A stretch of DNA of 64,000 nt, taken from assembly GCF_009258225.1 (NCBI RefSeq), contig NZ_CP043617.1, forward strand, positions 2,314,487 to 2,378,486, written 5' to 3'. Position 1 is the first letter of the stretch. Each line of letters starts with the position of its first letter. Shown here in pieces: positions 35,030 through 44,445 of this stretch. The stretch is from Sulfurimonas lithotrophica. GTDB taxonomy: Bacteria > Campylobacterota > Campylobacteria > Campylobacterales > Sulfurimonadaceae. A model generated the notes under the pieces. That model was not told the DNA's origin. It saw only the letters and a program-made list of their open reading frames with translations, and did not search any database. The position numbers and the translations under genes are program-made.

Positions 35030-36133
35030 TCAAATTCTTCCATATATTTCATTATAGAAACTAAATGCATATCTATCGCTCATAGATGCGATATAATCGG
35101 CGATAACTCTATGTTTTGCTCTTTTATCTAGTTGTGCATAGTAATATTTTGGAAGCATCTTCTCTTCATCACTCAATGCTTTATATATGCCTTCTATAGC
35201 TTTTTTGCCGGCATACATCTTTCTTACTATGTTTTTATGTTGATACATCTTGTTAAACATAAGTTTTTTAAGCTTTTTTATCTTTGTTTCTAATTCAGAA
35301 TCAAAACCTATAGGTATTTCACTTTTACTATCAATCGTAGCACTTAGGATATTTGAATTATCTACCTTATCTTTTGAATAATCAAGCAAAGAATATACTA
35401 AATAATTTATCAAGTGTGAACTAAAACGATACCTAAACATCTCATCTTGTTCTTGTCCGACACCTTCTGCTTCAACTTTTTCTAAAATCTCACAAGCGAG
35501 TTCACTTGTCTTTAAATCATCAAAAGTGATAAAACCCGAATTTACGCCGTCATCTATATCATGACTCATATATGCTATCTCATCCGCACGGTCAACGACC
35601 ATAGCTTCTATCGAAGGATGGGTATTTAGATCAAAATTCTCAGCTATAGTTTTTGGCAAAAAAGATTTGTTATACGGATATGAATGTTTTAATATACCTT
35701 CCAAAGTAGCAAAAGTTAAGTTTAGTCCGTCAAACCCCGCATACCTTTTTTCCAGTTTTGATACTACGCGAAAAGATTGAAAATTATGCTCAAACCCGTT
35801 TGTAAAACCATCGGTCTTTAAACACTCATCCAAAGTATCGCCTCCGACATGACCAAAAGGAGTATGTCCTAAATCATGTGAAAGTGCGATTGCTTCGGCC
35901 AAAGACTCGTTAAGTCCCAAATTAGAAGTGATTGAGCGTGCAATTTGAGAAACTTCTATAGAGTGGGTTAGACGTGTACGAAAAAAATCACCCTCATGGT
36001 TTAAAAATACCTGTGTTTTATACTCAAGCTTTCTAAAGCTACCGCAGTGAATAATCCTGTCTCTGTCTCTAGCATAAGGATTGCGAAAATCTTTATCGAT
36101 TTTATAGAACCTGTCTGATGGTTTATACGACAT
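35030..36133 (-). CDS. dgt: Deoxyguanosinetriphosphate triphosphohydrolase-like protein
   Basis: A 367-residue HD-domain enzyme. The metal-binding His-Asp set is visible as THSIEVSQIARSI, LSHDLGHTPFGHVG and a later DRADEIAYMSHDIDD. The N-terminal GSFRKLEYKTQVF is characteristic of dGTPases. It would hydrolyse dNTPs to deoxynucleosides and triphosphate, adjusting pools alongside ThyX encoded nearby. It starts 3 bases after the PhnA-like gene stop and is likely co-transcribed. Confidence 0.93.
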   Translation of the reverse strand: MSYKPSDRFYKIDKDFRNPYARDRDRIIHCGSFRKLEYKTQVFLNHEGDFFRTRLTHSIEVSQIARSITSNLGLNESLAEAIALSHDLGHTPFGHVGGDTLDECLKTDGFTNGFEHNFQSFRVVSKLEKRYAGFDGLNLTFATLEGILKHSYPYNKSFLPKTIAENFDLNTHPSIEAMVVDRADEIAYMSHDIDDGVNSGFITFDDLKTSELACEILEKVEAEGVGQEQDEMFRYRFSSHLINYLVYSLLDYSKDKVDNSNILSATIDSKSEIPIGFDSELETKIKKLKKLMFNKMYQHKNIVRKMYAGKKAIEGIYKALSDEEKMLPKYYYAQLDKRAKHRVIADYIASMSDRYAFSFYNEIYGRI

Positions 36134-36136
36134 AAA

Positions 36137-36649
36137 TTATGCTTTTTTAATAAACTCTGTTTTTAGAAAAATCTTTGTTCCGTTTACACGCCCTTCAACA
36201 TGTGTTTCATCATTTGGAGCTAGTGCAATTCTTGTAACCGTAGTTCCGCGTTTTGCGGTAAAACCTGCACCTTTAACGTCAAGGTCTTTCATAATTACGA
36301 TGCTGTCACCTGCTTTAAGCTCAACACCGTTACAATCTTTATATACAAGCTTATTTTCTTCTGCAGATATAGCTTGATCGGCTAATTTTTGCTCATCTTC
36401 TTCCAGATACATCATATCTATCATATCTTGACGACCGAGTTTGTTTAAAAGAATATAACTAAGTACTTTTACCGCCGAATCTTCACTCCACATAGAGTCG
36501 TTTAAACAATTAAAGTGGTTTTCATCTAGTTCAGAGCTTGCTACTTGAGAGTTACATATTGAACAAAGTGTTACAGATTTGTCTGAGGGTTCGATTACAT
36601 ATTCTACTAAACCCTCTTGGCTTCCACATAAGTCACATTTATTATTCAT
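36137..36649 (-). CDS. PhnA-like zinc-ribbon protein
   Basis: A 170-residue protein, with start at 36649 chosen for AAAGGAAAATA upstream. Residues 4-30 hold a zinc ribbon (CDLCG and CSICN). Residues 110-170 form the PhnA domain: CNGVELKAGDSIVIMKDLDV followed by FTAKRGTTV. Despite the name, this family is not firmly linked to phosphonate use, and no phn genes are near. It is transcribed with dgt. Its function is unknown; nucleic-acid or protein binding through the ribbon is plausible. Confidence 0.88.
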   Translation of the reverse strand: MNNKCDLCGSQEGLVEYVIEPSDKSVTLCSICNSQVASSELDENHFNCLNDSMWSEDSAVKVLSYILLNKLGRQDMIDMMYLEEDEQKLADQAISAEENKLVYKDCNGVELKAGDSIVIMKDLDVKGAGFTAKRGTTVTRIALAPNDETHVEGRVNGTKIFLKTEFIKKA

Positions 36650-36722
36650 TATTTTCCTTTTATGCTGCAAATATAATGGAATTATACCCAATTCATCAGT
36701 CTAAAAGAGTCTGCTCAGATGT

Positions 36723-36926
36723 TTAAGCTCTTACATCTAGTTTATATAGAGAGTTTTTATATTCCTCTGTAGTTCCCTTTTTCATCTCTTGTTGAGTTTG
36801 CTGAATCAATTTTTGCAAATCTGAACCGGTTGAAAAAGCTCTTTTTGAATCAAGGTTTTTCATAGCGACAGACGTCTCGTTTGCCAAATCATAAATATTA
36901 CTTACACTGGTACTTATAGTTGACAT
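36723..36926 (-). CDS. Small uncharacterised helical protein
   Basis: A 67-residue protein, mostly helical and charged (for example LQKLIQQTQQEMKKGT), with no export signal or Cys. I do not recognise it. The ATG at 36926 is 52 bases downstream of the diguanylate cyclase stop region on the same strand. Composition and a full-length frame support coding, but it has no family evidence. Confidence 0.5.
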   Translation of the reverse strand: MSTISTSVSNIYDLANETSVAMKNLDSKRAFSTGSDLQKLIQQTQQEMKKGTTEEYKNSLYKLDVRA

Positions 36927-36978
36927 TACACCCCTTTTGTCATATCTTATTTTAAAATTATAATATGTAAATTTTTAT

Positions 36979-38142
36979 TTATTCTTTAATTACAGTATTT
37001 CTTCCTGCTTTTTTAGCTTTATATAATGCATTATCAGCTCTTTTCATAGTCGCAAAAGGGTCTTTGTCTTTTGAGGAATTTTGAACAATACCTGCCGAAA
37101 TATTTATAAAAATCTTTTTGGCACTTTTTTTATTTCTTACTACAAAGGGTGTTTTTGCAATACTTTCTCTTAAAATATCCGCATGTACAAATGACTCATC
37201 TACATCTTTTGAAGGAAAAAGAAGTGTAAATTCCTCTCCACCGTAACGATAAGCTTTTCCACCGCCACCTACATTTGCAAGCTTTGAAGCTACCATCTTT
37301 AAAACTTCATCACCCGTATCGTGTCCATAGGTATCGTTAAATTTTTTAAAGTGGTCGATATCACACATAGCCAAGGTATATTTACGTCCAAGCTTTGCCA
37401 TATCTTCTATTAACGCCCGTCTGCCCGGCAAAGAGGTAAGCTCATCATAAAATGCAAGCCTGTATGCTTCTCTGATAAGTAAAACCAAAATGATTAAAAC
37501 TATTGCAATAAATCCAAGTTCAATAACGTTTTGAACTCTTACAAAATATAGTGTTGCATACAAAGATATCAATATAAGTAAAAAAGAGCCGTTATACATC
37601 AAAAAGTGGTTAAAGAGAATGAGCGAAAACATAATAAATAAAATAAACAAGCCTATGACGATACTAATATCACTTAAAGGAAAGGTATCAAATATAAACA
37701 GTTTTATTTTAAATATGTCTAGTATCATCGGATTTGGGTACTCTATAAACCAGATTATAATCCCTGTTTCAATCACTACGAAAGCCGTTTTTAAATTACC
37801 CCATAAACTAAAAAGTCCACGTTCTGATAAAATAAGAAATATTAGTAGATGCAAAGGAAAAATTATAGATATATATTTAAATAAAAGTGTAGCTTTTGAA
37901 GCGGGTAGGAACTCGAACCCAATATATATCAACACAAGAGGAAAAAGTACAAACAAAAATCTATTTCTATTAAAGTGCCAAGAGATAAACATAACTATGG
38001 CACTTAATATATAAAACACATAAGGCAAAATTCCAAGTAAAAAACTTGGAATTTTATTTTGATAAAAAACCAAAAGTGCAAAAGTTATAGCAATTAACAA
38101 AGGTATAGCTACATTGACAAATATAGCTTTTGGATTATTCAC
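36979..38142 (-). CDS. Membrane diguanylate cyclase (GGDEF)
   Basis: A 387-residue protein with about seven N-terminal hydrophobic segments (residues 10-215) and a catalytic GGDEF domain with YRYGGEEFTLLF near residue 305. No RxxD inhibitory site is seen just before the active site. It would make c-di-GMP in response to a membrane signal. It starts with GTG whose G overlaps the TAG of the upstream lipoprotein gene (TAGTG), so translation is probably coupled in a thyX-lipoprotein-cyclase chain. Confidence 0.92.
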   Translation of the reverse strand: MNNPKAIFVNVAIPLLIAITFALLVFYQNKIPSFLLGILPYVFYILSAIVMFISWHFNRNRFLFVLFPLVLIYIGFEFLPASKATLLFKYISIIFPLHLLIFLILSERGLFSLWGNLKTAFVVIETGIIIWFIEYPNPMILDIFKIKLFIFDTFPLSDISIVIGLFILFIMFSLILFNHFLMYNGSFLLILISLYATLYFVRVQNVIELGFIAIVLIILVLLIREAYRLAFYDELTSLPGRRALIEDMAKLGRKYTLAMCDIDHFKKFNDTYGHDTGDEVLKMVASKLANVGGGGKAYRYGGEEFTLLFPSKDVDESFVHADILRESIAKTPFVVRNKKSAKKIFINISAGIVQNSSKDKDPFATMKRADNALYKAKKAGRNTVIKE

Positions 38143-38363
38143 TACTTATTAAACTCCACACTGTCTTCAGGGTTAAACTCTTTGTTTTTTTCTTTATTAA
38201 AGGCTTTTGTAGCCTCCTCTTCATTATAAACCCTACATTCTTCGGGAACAACAGCGTTTGGATCGGATGCTATCTTGTCACACATCGCTGCATTTACCGT
38301 AAAATTTGAACATCCGCTTAAAAACATAACAATAACTAAACTAATTTTATAAAATATTTTCAC
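38142..38363 (-). CDS. Small lipoprotein between thyX and the cyclase
   Basis: A 73-residue protein starting at GTG, with a hydrophobic leader ending LSGC at residues 15-18, the lipobox. The mature part is acidic and helical, with two Cys (CDK and CRV). It shares one base with the thyX stop (TAGTG) and one base with the cyclase GTG. The function is unknown; position suggests it could tune the membrane cyclase. Confidence 0.75.
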   Translation of the reverse strand: MKIFYKISLVIVMFLSGCSNFTVNAAMCDKIASDPNAVVPEECRVYNEEEATKAFNKEKNKEFNPEDSVEFNK

Positions 38364-39193
38364 TATTTACTCTTTACTATTAAATCTAAATACTTTTTAG
38401 GCGTAGCTTTTTTCATCTCTTCTGCCAACCAGCGAATTTGAAAAAATGCAGCCCCGCTGTCACGCAATGTAAAATAGTTTTTTAAACTTCTAAGGTTAAA
38501 AGTTACAACCATATCGACTTTAACATTATCGCCTATTATATGTTTAAAAGCATCGCCCACGTTACGTTTCTTTTTTCCCGCCTGCAAAGCATCATAAAGT
38601 TCTGCATGGTCTTTTATCTCATCTAAAAGTGCTAATGAACTCTTTGCAACGGATATCTCGTAAAAGTTATCAACTACACTTTGTTGGTAAGAGAGCTTAT
38701 CAAACATTGCAGATATCTCTATACGGTTATAGTCTCTGTCTTTTGTTACGAACATATCCAAATCAAGTATTTTTTTTATAAAAAATTCTCTGTTACCTTG
38801 TGCGGCAACATATGCATTTATAACCGAGCTCATAGTATAACGCGTACTTCTAACACTGATAGCCTGGATGCGGTGTCTTGCATGTTCTTGTAACACACCG
38901 CGACTGGTTCCGCGAACCAAGAACGATAAGTTTGCATGTTCAAGTATTGAGTGGTGAAAATATGTCCAAGCCAAATCATCCAGTAGTTTAGATTCTTCTA
39001 TGGAATTAATTTCATTACACATATCAGATGTCGGCAATGTGTTTTCAATATCTTTTATAACATCATTTTCACTGTTTGAGAATGAATCATAACAAGTCCT
39101 AGCAGCACTCTCTGCTACACCGATACCCGTATCTTGCAATAGCACTACTTCAGGCTTTGAGTATTTAATACCGTATTCTTCTATTATTTCCAT
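38363..39193 (-). CDS. thyX: Flavin-dependent thymidylate synthase ThyX
   Basis: A 276-residue protein using the ATG at 39193, which has AGGTGAG eight bases upstream; the GTG at 39202 lacks a ribosome site. The ThyX motif RHRIQAISVRS near residue 108 binds FAD and dUMP. It makes dTMP with a reduced flavin rather than from folate hydride as ThyA does, the usual form in Campylobacterota. At the C terminus FFQIRWLAEEMKKATP is typical. Its stop overlaps the next gene by one base. Confidence 0.95.
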   Translation of the reverse strand: MEIIEEYGIKYSKPEVVLLQDTGIGVAESAARTCYDSFSNSENDVIKDIENTLPTSDMCNEINSIEESKLLDDLAWTYFHHSILEHANLSFLVRGTSRGVLQEHARHRIQAISVRSTRYTMSSVINAYVAAQGNREFFIKKILDLDMFVTKDRDYNRIEISAMFDKLSYQQSVVDNFYEISVAKSSLALLDEIKDHAELYDALQAGKKKRNVGDAFKHIIGDNVKVDMVVTFNLRSLKNYFTLRDSGAAFFQIRWLAEEMKKATPKKYLDLIVKSK

Positions 39194-39337
39194 CCGTCTC
39201 ACCTATTTAATCTTAATGAATTTTACCATATTTGTCTATGCATCCGCTTAAAAGATTTTATCTCCAAAATGTTACCTTTTGGTAATAAGTGGGTAACAGA
39301 TATTCCTTATTATTTCAAAAAAATAATGGAGCTAAAA

Positions 39338-40027
39338 ATGAAAAGTATGATTCTGACACTGCTTATTGTATTTAACCTAGATGCAAGTATATTTAGCCAA
39401 GAAGAAAAACCGAAAAAAATAAATATCAAAAACAGCTTTAGAGAAAATATAAGTGATGCAAATGCCGTAATAAAACGTGGAGACTATACAAGATATACAA
39501 ACTACCAAAGCGGTATAAAATCAACCATCAGTCATATCGACAAGTTAGATATAAGTTCAAAAGAAAAAATTGAAATAAAAAATTATCTTCAAAAATATTC
39601 GAGTATAATAAACAAAATCTACAAAAAGCTACAGCTAGAAGCACCAAAGTTTAACCATCATTACAAAGAATCTATAAACGGATTAAAAAATTTTAATAAA
39701 AAGCTAGCCGGCATAGGTTATAGACCGATTTTAAATGCTTGGTACGAACTTAGTAAAACAAAAGCCAGATTTATAAAAAAACCAAGCGAAAAACTAGAAA
39801 AAAAGTTTCATGAAAAATGGAGACTGATAATGATTAATATCACCGAACTTTATCTCGATGAAGAGATTGAAGCACCGTTATTTGCTTATTTAGAAAACTA
39901 TAAAGCTTACTTTAACGAAATAAGTTTGGCTTACAAAAGCGCACAATACGAAAATATTAAAAGTTTAAAACCTTTGTGCTATAAAATTAAAGCAAAACTG
40001 GAGTTTATAACTCCGCTTTCATCATAA
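39338..40027 (+). CDS. Uncharacterised secreted helical protein
   Basis: A 229-residue protein. The start at 39338 is chosen because GGAG lies eight bases upstream and it exposes a signal peptide (residues 1-15, MKSMILTLLIVFNLD); the longer frame to 39269 adds an implausible leader. The mature protein is Lys-rich and almost entirely helical, without Cys or recognisable motif. It sits at the left edge of the type VI island but is separated from vgrG by 180 bases with a TACAAT-like -10 element (40160-40165). Confidence 0.6.
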   Translation: MKSMILTLLIVFNLDASIFSQEEKPKKINIKNSFRENISDANAVIKRGDYTRYTNYQSGIKSTISHIDKLDISSKEKIEIKNYLQKYSSIINKIYKKLQLEAPKFNHHYKESINGLKNFNKKLAGIGYRPILNAWYELSKTKARFIKKPSEKLEKKFHEKWRLIMINITELYLDEEIEAPLFAYLENYKAYFNEISLAYKSAQYENIKSLKPLCYKIKAKLEFITPLSS

Positions 40028-40207
40028 GTTATTTACAAACTCGTATATTTCAAATCCTCTCCTGTCCACCACCTAAAATTTTTACATACAGAAAACAATA
40101 TAAAATATGCGATTTAATTAAAATATATTAATTTAAATGTTTTATTAATGTTTATTTGATACAATCATTAACTTTAAAAAACAATATATATTAAAAGGTT
40201 GCTTGAA

Positions 40208-42625
40208 ATGGTTAAGAAACTAAGAACTAATTTCCATCAAGAAGTAAAAGCAAAGATACTTTTAAAAGATAAGAATTATAGCATCTATGAGTTAGAGGGT
40301 TATAGCGGAGTTAATCAAGCATACGAATATGAAGTAGTATTTGTATCAGAAGTTGAGTTGAGTGTAGAGGAGTTGGTAGATACCGATGCACAAGTTACAC
40401 TAACAGATGTAAGAGACTTTAACGAAGTAAAAGAAATATATGGGAAAGTATATGAAGCTAAAGAGGATTCTGTAGTAGCAAGTAGATACCTTTACAAGAT
40501 AAAAGTAGTATCTCCTTTATACTACCTAAGACTAAACAGTGGGTATGAGATATTTTTAGATAAAAAAGTACCGGATATTATTTCAGAGATTATAAACAGA
40601 TACACACATCTTCTAAATATAAACATAGATGTAAAACTAGACCTGCAAAATGCTCCTGTAAGAGAGTACACAACAAGATACAACCAAACACCATTAGAGT
40701 TTATAACTATGCTATGTGAAGATGAAGGCTACTCACTAATAATAGACTACAGCTCAAACGATCCATATACCATAGTACTGTGTGAACTAAACAATCATGC
40801 AAGTGTATATAAAGAACCACTAGATGCAGAGTTCAACAAGTCTAAACGTTTCAGTCCAAGCCATGCAGTAAATAACTTCTATGATTATGATAAACCTTCT
40901 CTTGATATGAGTACACAAATAGGTAATAGTATGCAAAGCAGTATGGCTGACAACAGTAAAACTGCCCAACTAAGAGAAGACTTAAAACTCTATGATGATA
41001 AAGATGAGTTAAACGAACTAAACGAATCTCTATATAAAGATTTAAAAAGATATAGCCAAATAGATAGTCAAAGAGGATATGTAGATAGCTTTGAGATACA
41101 AGGACATAGTAAAGAACTCTCACTAAAAGACTCAAGCATAGTTACACTACACAATGAAAAAGAGCTAAAACAAGAAGAAGTAATCATAACAGAGGTAGAG
41201 TACCAAGCAAAGTTTCCAAATACACTAGAGGAGTATGCAGAAGATATACAAGATGGTACACTACAATACTATACACACTTTAAAGCTATACCTAGTGATG
41301 TAATATATAAACCACAAAGAACAATAAACAAACCAAAGATTAACGGTGTATTAAGTGCAACAGTAGCAAATAGTTCTAAACCTAATGAGAGTGCAAACGA
41401 AATAGATGTAGATAATAAAGCAAGAGTAAGAGTGCTGTTTCACTTTGAAAAAAATAAAACCCTCTCAACATACCTAAGGGTTATGCAACCATTCGCAGGA
41501 GACAACTATGGATTTTTATTTTTACCAAGGGTAAACAGTGAAGTACTGGTCGGGTTTAAAAATGGTAATCCAAATGAACCGATAATACTAAAAACACTAC
41601 CAAACGCTGAGAATAAACAAGCCCATAAACTACCAAGTAAAAAGAACAACTCATATATAAGGACAGCATCAACACCTGCATATGAAGATTCACTTGGATA
41701 CAATGAGATAAACTTTGATGATACCAAAGAGAATGAACTTCTTTTTATAAGAGCACAAAGAGATTATGAAATCTATGCAAAACATAACTTTACTATGGAT
41801 GTAGAGAACAACAAAAGTGTAAAGCAAACAAATAAAACTGATGATGTAAAAAACAACTTTACTCAAACTGTAGGAAATAATTCGGACAGGACTGTAAAAG
41901 CAAACGATATAAAAACAGTAACTAAAGAAGAAGTACATACCGTAAAAGAGAATAAACTACAAAATATAAAAAAAGACTACACAACTATAGTACAACAAAC
42001 AAAAAGAGAGTTTATAGAACAAGATGTAGTAGATGAGATAAAAGAAGTACTGCATACATACATAGAGGGAGATGTAACAGATAAATACCTAGAGAACTTT
42101 TTTATACAAGTAGGCAAAGAGATGGGAGTAAACCTAGAAGGTTCACTACATATAGATACCTCTAGCGTAAAAGCAGAATCTGCAACAACAACCCAGATAG
42201 AAGCAACAGAGGGTATAAGCCTTAAATGTGGAGGCAACACTCTGACAATAGACTCATCCGGCATACATTTCAACACTTCTAACTTCTTGGATAATAGTGG
42301 ATCGGATGGGGTTGTGGCGCATCATGTCGGAATAGAAGGTGAAGTGATTAATACCCATTTAGCAAACAGACATGGAGATTATATCACTAAAACAGTTGAG
42401 GATTTAGTATATGTAAACGCAACAAGTACTTTACCTTCAGGTCAAGCTGTAGAAGCAACACTAAATATTTTTGATAAAGATGGTAATAAACTAGCAACTA
42501 AAACATTGTCATCAAATGTTACAGATGGAAAAGTTTCTCAAGAATTTAACCTTGAAGAGCTAAAAGAACAAAACAAAATAAATATAAAAGATATTTATGA
42601 ACTAAAAGGGCTAATATCATGGTAG
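40208..42625 (+). CDS. vgrG: Type VI secretion tip protein VgrG with C-terminal cargo-adaptor tail
   Basis: An 805-residue spike protein. Residues 1-400 form the gp27/gp5-like base (YSIYELEGYSGVNQAYEYEV; YNQTPLEFITMLCEDEGYSL). Residues 400-470 form the OB domain (RVMQPFAGDNYGFLFLPRVN), and residues 470-704 the beta-helix spike with LKCGGNTLTIDSSGIHF. Residues 705-805 are an extra beta-type tail beginning HHVGIEGEV. The start at 40208 is preferred over TTG at 40199 for AAAGG spacing. The last 8 bases overlap the lipase gene. Residues 471-704 are duplicated downstream almost exactly. No T6SS sheath or PAAR genes are in the window. Confidence 0.93.
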   Translation: MVKKLRTNFHQEVKAKILLKDKNYSIYELEGYSGVNQAYEYEVVFVSEVELSVEELVDTDAQVTLTDVRDFNEVKEIYGKVYEAKEDSVVASRYLYKIKVVSPLYYLRLNSGYEIFLDKKVPDIISEIINRYTHLLNINIDVKLDLQNAPVREYTTRYNQTPLEFITMLCEDEGYSLIIDYSSNDPYTIVLCELNNHASVYKEPLDAEFNKSKRFSPSHAVNNFYDYDKPSLDMSTQIGNSMQSSMADNSKTAQLREDLKLYDDKDELNELNESLYKDLKRYSQIDSQRGYVDSFEIQGHSKELSLKDSSIVTLHNEKELKQEEVIITEVEYQAKFPNTLEEYAEDIQDGTLQYYTHFKAIPSDVIYKPQRTINKPKINGVLSATVANSSKPNESANEIDVDNKARVRVLFHFEKNKTLSTYLRVMQPFAGDNYGFLFLPRVNSEVLVGFKNGNPNEPIILKTLPNAENKQAHKLPSKKNNSYIRTASTPAYEDSLGYNEINFDDTKENELLFIRAQRDYEIYAKHNFTMDVENNKSVKQTNKTDDVKNNFTQTVGNNSDRTVKANDIKTVTKEEVHTVKENKLQNIKKDYTTIVQQTKREFIEQDVVDEIKEVLHTYIEGDVTDKYLENFFIQVGKEMGVNLEGSLHIDTSSVKAESATTTQIEATEGISLKCGGNTLTIDSSGIHFNTSNFLDNSGSDGVVAHHVGIEGEVINTHLANRHGDYITKTVEDLVYVNATSTLPSGQAVEATLNIFDKDGNKLATKTLSSNVTDGKVSQEFNLEELKEQNKINIKDIYELKGLISW
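41618..42319 (+). repeat. VgrG direct repeat, copy A (702 bp, within vgrG)
   Basis: This stretch matches 45478-46179 at 700 of 702 positions; the two differences are at 41626 (t/c) and 41764 (t/c), both silent. It encodes VgrG residues 471-704. It ends at a codon boundary (VVA), where the tail sequence diverges abruptly. Confidence 0.97.
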
Positions 42626-44445
42626 ATGAAACAAACAATGCCAAGCAACCAAATGATGTAATTAACATTTTAGTTTTAATTGCAGGAACAACAGATCCAA
42701 TAAATTCAACAACAGCAAAAAGTAAACATGCAAATAGTTATGAAGATGAGACTTCCCAAGATTTAGCAAAACAAACTCATGAAAGTTATACAAATGTTCC
42801 AGTAAACTATTGGGATAAAGATTTTAAAAAACAGATGGAAGAGTTTGATAATGAATATGTGAATTTAGTACTATTCCCTTTTCATGGTTGGACTGGAGAT
42901 AATAGTAAAGAAAATAGAGAGATAGCAGGAGAGTATTTAATAAATAGACTCTGTGGAGCCAATGGAGAAGAAGCCTATTATCAAGAAAGTTATCAAAACA
43001 AACCTATCTACTTTCATCTTCTTGGACACTCTCATGGTGGGAATGTTATCAATGAGATGACTAAACAAATAGATACATTAGGCGATAAATGGCCAGAGCT
43101 ATGGAAAATAAAATCTTTAACCTACCTTTCAACTCCTTTTTTTAAAACGCTACATCAAGTAACAGTAAATGAAAAGTTTTTTCATGAAGATGCAGAGGTA
43201 TTAAGTTTATACAATAAATTTGATCTTACACAAAGGATGCTGGCTGATTTTTCGTTGGAAACACTTTCAGACGAACTTGGAAAATTAGACACCAAAGATT
43301 TATCAAAAACTATAAATGATTTTAAAACCTATATAGAAACTTTTCCAATTGATAATCTTACAGGTGGATTTAGTAAATTTAAAACACTTATAAGTCCAGC
43401 CTGGGGAGCATATGATTATAATCAAATGAGTTATGAAGATGGTTTGGAACTTTATAATTTTACTACAGAAAAACTTTTACTAGAATTGAAAAAAGTTTTA
43501 ATGGAAATTATAAATATTATAGACCAACTCTCAGAACAAAAAACTTACGAAGTAACTCATAAAAATTTAAAAAAGCAAGTTGATAAAAAAGAGCATACTA
43601 TTATAGAAGCCAGTGAAGCTTCAAATTTAAAATCATTTATAAATACTATTGATAAAGATATAGATGAAATAATTAAAAAACTTCGAGATGTTGTAAATAA
43701 TAATACAGATCAATCCGATTTTTCAAAATTAAAATATTTAGATATATTATTTGTAGATAATCAGCTTATTCCTCACCTAGTAAAATTTTTAAATATCAAT
43801 CCTACAACACTGCAAGAATTAGGTAATACAGTTTGGAATATGCTTTATAAAATACTACAGCATAATATAGCTTACTATGATAATACGTATGCCAAACCTG
43901 ATATTCAGTTTGAAAATAGTTTTTTAAAAGGTAAGATAAAAAACATTGATGTTACAGATGATGATATATATAGCTCTAAAAAAGAATCTGAAAACTATGA
44001 TAAATTTATAAAATATATAGAAGATATAGAAGAGCGATATGAACAAAGTGCATCACAATACAATCTTTTGGATTTACTATTTACTCTGATAGCTAATGAT
44101 AAAAAAGCTCAAGAACTACTAAGTACTTTACCAGATATAATATCTAAAATTGATATGGCTGAATATATAGCTAGAGGTGAAGTTGATGTACGATTAAAGC
44201 TTTTAAGAAACTTATTAACAAATCTGAATTCAGTATTTAATATAAGAAACTTTGGAGAATTAGAAGATAGTACACATAAACTAACTTCTTTACAAGAAGA
44301 AAATAATAATGATAAAAACCCATATAATGATACCTTAAAGCGAGGTAGTTTAAAGTACTTTCTTATAGAATCCCACTCTACTAGTAGAAGAAAACTTCAT
44401 CCAGAAGTAAAAAACTTTTTACAAAGATTAGGAGCTAAAAGATGA
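42619..44445 (+). CDS. Type VI lipase-like effector (GxSxG alpha/beta hydrolase)
   Basis: A 608-residue protein. The serine-hydrolase nucleophile elbow is GHSHGG near residue 137, preceded by a hydrophobic strand (YFHLL) and followed by KIKSLTYLSTPFF, giving the alpha/beta-hydrolase fold at residues 15-260. The remaining ~330 residues are helical and Lys/Asn/Asp-rich with no known domain. It overlaps vgrG by 7 bases and the immunity candidate by 4, with the vgrG tail adaptor just before it. A phospholipase of the Tle type acting in the target periplasm is likely. The Tle family number is not assigned, and activity is inferred. Confidence 0.8.
   Translation: MVDETNNAKQPNDVINILVLIAGTTDPINSTTAKSKHANSYEDETSQDLAKQTHESYTNVPVNYWDKDFKKQMEEFDNEYVNLVLFPFHGWTGDNSKENREIAGEYLINRLCGANGEEAYYQESYQNKPIYFHLLGHSHGGNVINEMTKQIDTLGDKWPELWKIKSLTYLSTPFFKTLHQVTVNEKFFHEDAEVLSLYNKFDLTQRMLADFSLETLSDELGKLDTKDLSKTINDFKTYIETFPIDNLTGGFSKFKTLISPAWGAYDYNQMSYEDGLELYNFTTEKLLLELKKVLMEIINIIDQLSEQKTYEVTHKNLKKQVDKKEHTIIEASEASNLKSFINTIDKDIDEIIKKLRDVVNNNTDQSDFSKLKYLDILFVDNQLIPHLVKFLNINPTTLQELGNTVWNMLYKILQHNIAYYDNTYAKPDIQFENSFLKGKIKNIDVTDDDIYSSKKESENYDKFIKYIEDIEERYEQSASQYNLLDLLFTLIANDKKAQELLSTLPDIISKIDMAEYIARGEVDVRLKLLRNLLTNLNSVFNIRNFGELEDSTHKLTSLQEENNNDKNPYNDTLKRGSLKYFLIESHSTSRRKLHPEVKNFLQRLGAKR

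Noticed and set aside
41690..42276. Minus-strand frames inside vgrG that recur in the orphan copy (41690-41938 and 41977-42276; 45550-45798 and 45837-46136)
   Set aside because: They recur only because the underlying 702-bp DNA is duplicated; they are shadows of the vgrG frame.
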